Positions 8,064 through 9,905 of a stretch of DNA of 9,905 nt are shown here, one piece after another (the stretch's first letter is position 1; each line of letters opens with the position of its first letter). The notes below the pieces were generated by a model that saw nothing but the letters and a program-made list of their open reading frames with translations, made no database searches and was not told the origin of the DNA. Source of the DNA: an uncultured Microbacterium sp. (GTDB taxonomy: Bacteria; Actinomycetota; Actinomycetes; Actinomycetales; Microbacteriaceae); the NCBI GenBank assembly GCA_947647645.1, contig CANSLE010000065.1:1-9905 (forward strand). The letters run 5' to 3'. A program made the translations under genes and the position numbers.

Positions 8064-8543
8064 TCACGCCTTCGCTTCGACCTTGATCTCGTCGATGGCC
8101 TTGTTGAAGCCGCCGCTCGTCAGCGACGAGCCGGCAACGCGCGAGACGGAGATCTCGTCGATCTTCTTCCCGACCACCTCGGAGCTGATGCCGCCGATGA
8201 ACTGACCCTGGTACTGCTGCGACTCGCGCTTGGTGGGGGTGCCCTTCACCTCGACCTTCGTGATGACGTCGTTGGCGAGGGTCACCGTGACCGAGATCTT
8301 CTCGACGGACTCGGGCGTGGAGTAGGACCCGTCGGCGCTGTAGGTGCCGTTCTTGTACGCGGCGCCCGATGCGCTGGACCCGGCGGCGCCGGTCGACGAC
8401 GGTGCGCTGGTCTTGTCGGGGGCGGCGGTCGGCGTCGCGTCGCTCGTCGTGGCGGAGCAGCCCGCGAGGGCGACCATGCCGAGGACCGATGCGGCGGCGG
8501 CGCCGGCGCGGACGGAACGGGGTACGGCGGTGGTGCGGATCAT
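8064..8543 (-). CDS. FMN-binding domain lipoprotein (extracytosolic flavin carrier)
   Basis: This is a small exported protein of 159 residues. A basic N-terminus and hydrophobic segment end in the lipobox LAGC with Cys29, so the mature protein should be lipid-anchored on the outer face of the membrane. Residues 30-62 are a Ser/Thr/Ala/Pro linker. Residues 63-159 resemble an FMN_bind domain: YKNGTYSADGSY, then ISVTVTLANDVITKVEV, and near the end SRVAGSSLTSGGFNKAIDEI. In the family the flavin acceptor lies in a (S)GA(T/S)xTS motif; here it reads AGSSLTS, making Ser140 the predicted site of covalent FMN attachment. The neighbouring apbE supports this. The start ATG 8541-8543 follows a perfect AAGGAGG site by six bases. 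It is the first gene of the flavin operon, 161 bases after the ATPase gene, and probably has its own promoter there. Confidence 0.88.
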   Translation of the reverse strand: MIRTTAVPRSVRAGAAAASVLGMVALAGCSATTSDATPTAAPDKTSAPSSTGAAGSSASGAAYKNGTYSADGSYSTPESVEKISVTVTLANDVITKVEVKGTPTKRESQQYQGQFIGGISSEVVGKKIDEISVSRVAGSSLTSGGFNKAIDEIKVEAKA

Positions 8544-8549
8544 GATGGT

Positions 8550-8556
8550 CCTCCTT
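8550..8556 (-). promoter_or_regulatory. Strong ribosome binding site of the flavin lipoprotein gene
   Basis: On the minus strand AAGGAGG sits six bases before the ATG at 8543. It is the strongest such site in the window and implies that the lipoprotein is made in larger amounts than the two coupled genes after it. Confidence 0.8.
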
Positions 8557-8579
8557 CTGTCGTGCCCGGCCGCGTCAGG

Positions 8580-8595
8580 TGCACGGGGGGGTGCA
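8580..8595. other. Small hairpin with G/C-run loop in the operon leader
   Basis: TGCAC (8580-8584) and GTGCA (8591-8595) can pair around a run of six G (C on the transcribed strand). It lies 24 bases upstream of the lipoprotein ribosome binding site, inside the probable 5' leader. Function is unknown and it may be chance. Confidence 0.3.
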
Positions 8596-8645
8596 TCGCG
8601 GTGGCCCGAACAACGCTACTGGGGACCTGCCGACACACTCCGCGG

Positions 8646-8686
8646 ATATCCTTATGCATTCGCATTGAAAGTGATCCTCGGAGGAT
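8646..8686 (-). promoter_or_regulatory. AT-richer patch with palindromes, probable promoter/operator of the flavin operon
   Basis: This is the least GC-rich stretch of the window and lies between the ATPase stop (8705) and the lipoprotein start (8543). It contains ATGC-N4-GCAT at 8654-8665, a GCATT-C-GCATT direct repeat at 8656-8666, and the perfect palindrome ATCCTC-G-GAGGAT at 8674-8686. No convincing -10/-35 pair could be fixed, and no match to DtxR/IdeR-type iron boxes was seen. Confidence 0.4.
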
Positions 8687-8704
8687 GTCGGCACGACGTG
8701 CGGG

Positions 8705-9905
8705 CTACGCGCGGGGCTCTTCCCTGCGGCGCAACGACTTGAGTCCCTCGACCGCGAAGAAGATCGCGATCGACGCACCGATCGGCAACAGCCATCCGAC
8801 GGCGTCGAGCGGCTGCGACCCGAACAGCCCGTTCAGGGCGGGGACGTAGGTGTAGAGCATCTGCAGCACGATGAGCGCCAGCGCCGACCACCACACGACG
8901 GGGTTTCCCCGGAGCACGTCGACCGTGAGGCTGGAGCGCGAGAGGAAGCGGCAGTTCAGCAGGAAGGCGAGCTGGCCGAAGGCCAGGGTGGACACGGCCT
9001 CGGTGCGCGCGACGTCGATGCCGGTTCCGCGTGCAAGGGCGAGGCCGAACACCGCGAGCGTCGCCCCGCCGATGAGCAGAGACACGGTGAGGACGAACCC
9101 CAGCTCGCGCCCGGAGACGATCGAGCCCCCGGCGGCGCGCGGGGGCCGCGTCATGATGCCCCGCTCGGCGGGCTCGTACGCGAGCGCGAGCGACAGGGTG
9201 ATCGCCGTCACCATGTTCACCCAGAGCACCTGCACCGGGGTCAGCGGCAGCGTGAGACCGAACAGCACCGCCACCAGGATCACGAGCGACTGCGCGCCGT
9301 TCGTCGGCAGGAGGAAGACGACCGACTTGCGCAGGTTGTCGTAGATGCGCCGGCCCTCGGCGATGGCGCTCCGAATCGTCGCGAAGTTGTCATCCGCCAG
9401 GACGATCTCGGCGGCCTCCTTCGTCGCCTCGGTACCCTTGATCCCCATCGCGATCCCGACGTCCGCACGGGTGAGCGCCGGGGCGTCGTTCACGCCGTCT
9501 CCCGTCATCGCGACGACCTCGCCGCGCGACTGCAGCGCCCGCACGATGCGGATCTTGTGCTCCGGGCTGGTGCGCGCGAAGACGTCGACGCCCTGCACGA
9601 CCTCCTTCAGCTGATCCTGGCTCAGCGCCTCGAGCTCGGCACCGGTCAGCACCGGGGCGTCTGCGGCGGCGAGGCCCATCTCCCGGCTGATCGCGCGCGC
9701 CGTCCCGGCGTGGTCTCCGGTGATCATCTTCACGCGGATGCCGGCGGCGTGGCAGTCGGCGATGGCGACGATGGCCTCGGGGCGGGGCGGATCGACGATC
9801 CCCCACAGCCCCAAGAGCTCCAGATCGTCGAGGTCGTCGACATCGAGCGCGCCGGCGCGCGTGGGCTTGCGCGCCGCGGCGAGCACCCGCAGCCCCTGCC
9901 CGCTG
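8705..9905 (-). CDS. Type II P-type cation ATPase, C-terminal half (partial)
   Basis: The frame is open from the window edge (codon 9904-9902) to a TAG at 8705-8707, giving 399 residues. The N-terminal half with the phosphorylation motif lies outside; full-length relatives have about 900 residues. Visible parts are the end of the nucleotide/P domain with MITGDHAGTA, RTSPEHKIRIV and the hinge MTGDGVNDAPAL; then membrane helix M5 (VVFLLPTNGAQSLVILVAVL), M6 (TPVQVLWVNMVTAITLSLALAYEP) and four further helices of the Cation_ATPase_C domain, ending in a basic tail. Such pumps export cations at the cost of ATP. Aligned by eye to SERCA, the M5 Glu771 position is Gln, the M6 Asp800 position is Ala and the M8 Glu908 position is Gln, so a Ca2+ assignment is not safe. 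The flavin operon lies downstream on the same strand after 161 bases; no clear terminator separates them. Confidence 0.92.
   Translation of the reverse strand, partial: SGQGLRVLAAARKPTRAGALDVDDLDDLELLGLWGIVDPPRPEAIVAIADCHAAGIRVKMITGDHAGTARAISREMGLAAADAPVLTGAELEALSQDQLKEVVQGVDVFARTSPEHKIRIVRALQSRGEVVAMTGDGVNDAPALTRADVGIAMGIKGTEATKEAAEIVLADDNFATIRSAIAEGRRIYDNLRKSVVFLLPTNGAQSLVILVAVLFGLTLPLTPVQVLWVNMVTAITLSLALAYEPAERGIMTRPPRAAGGSIVSGRELGFVLTVSLLIGGATLAVFGLALARGTGIDVARTEAVSTLAFGQLAFLLNCRFLSRSSLTVDVLRGNPVVWWSALALIVLQMLYTYVPALNGLFGSQPLDAVGWLLPIGASIAIFFAVEGLKSLRRREEPRA

Noticed and set aside
8038..8067. GTG 8067 as the apbE start (GTGA overlap with the lipoprotein gene)
   Set aside because: The overlap is attractive, but its AGG lies only about one base from the GTG, whereas ATG 8037 has GAGGG ten bases upstream and begins just before the conserved region. 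It is kept as an alternative.
8674..8686. Rho-independent terminator for the P-type ATPase gene
   Set aside because: The palindrome has a one-base centre, too tight for an RNA hairpin of that length, and no T-run follows; it fits a DNA-binding site better.
8544..8704. Control of the flavin operon by the neighbouring PhoP-like pair
   Set aside because: No TCACAG-type repeat is present in this upstream region, and the two units are convergent rather than divergent.

Overview
This window looks like ordinary chromosome from a high-GC actinobacterium, most likely a Microbacteriaceae member (Microbacterium or a close relative). The basis is roughly 70% GC by eye, a strong preference for G or C at third codon positions, GTG starts, GTGA start/stop overlaps, and protein sequences typical of that group. 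No rRNA, tRNA, insertion sequence, phage gene or CRISPR array is visible.

Layout, left to right. (1) Bases 1-1961, + strand: the C-terminal part of a beta-hydroxyacid dehydrogenase (GarR/GlxR-like), then a complete 6-phosphogluconate dehydrogenase gene (gnd) 28 bases later. The two enzymes belong to the same structural superfamily. (2) Bases 1984-2997, - strand: a CorA-type Mg2+/Co2+ channel, convergent with gnd. A TAGGGT box 7 bases before its ATG suggests a leaderless mRNA. (3) Bases 3112-5417, + strand: an OmpR/PhoP-type response regulator and its membrane histidine kinase, overlapping by GTGA. Just upstream is a 45-bp imperfect tandem repeat carrying TCACAG motifs. (4) Bases 5418-5617: a 200-bp convergent gap with one strong hairpin and no convincing gene. 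(5) Bases 5618-8543, - strand: a three-gene flavin redox operon, in transcription order an FMN-binding lipoprotein, apbE (FAD:protein FMN transferase) and a fusion of an NqrB/RnfD-like membrane domain with a ferredoxin-NADP+ reductase-like FAD/NAD(P) domain. (6) Bases 8705-9905, - strand: the C-terminal half of a type II P-type cation ATPase, running off the window.

How they fit together. The flavin operon is the most distinctive unit. The simplest reading is that the cytoplasmic reductase domain takes electrons from NAD(P)H, the ten-helix membrane domain carries them across the membrane, and the exported lipoprotein, bearing covalently attached FMN placed by ApbE, passes them to an unknown external acceptor. 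Three details are unusual: the ApbE has no visible export signal, the lipoprotein uses an AGSS site instead of the usual SGAT, and the membrane domain has no obvious covalent-FMN motif of its own. The two-component pair and the flavin operon are convergent, and nothing in the sequence links them. The P-type ATPase has lost three acidic residues that bind Ca2+ in SERCA, so its ion is open. Across the window the heptamer GGATGCC/GGCATCC occurs 15 times, mostly spelled with minority synonymous codons.
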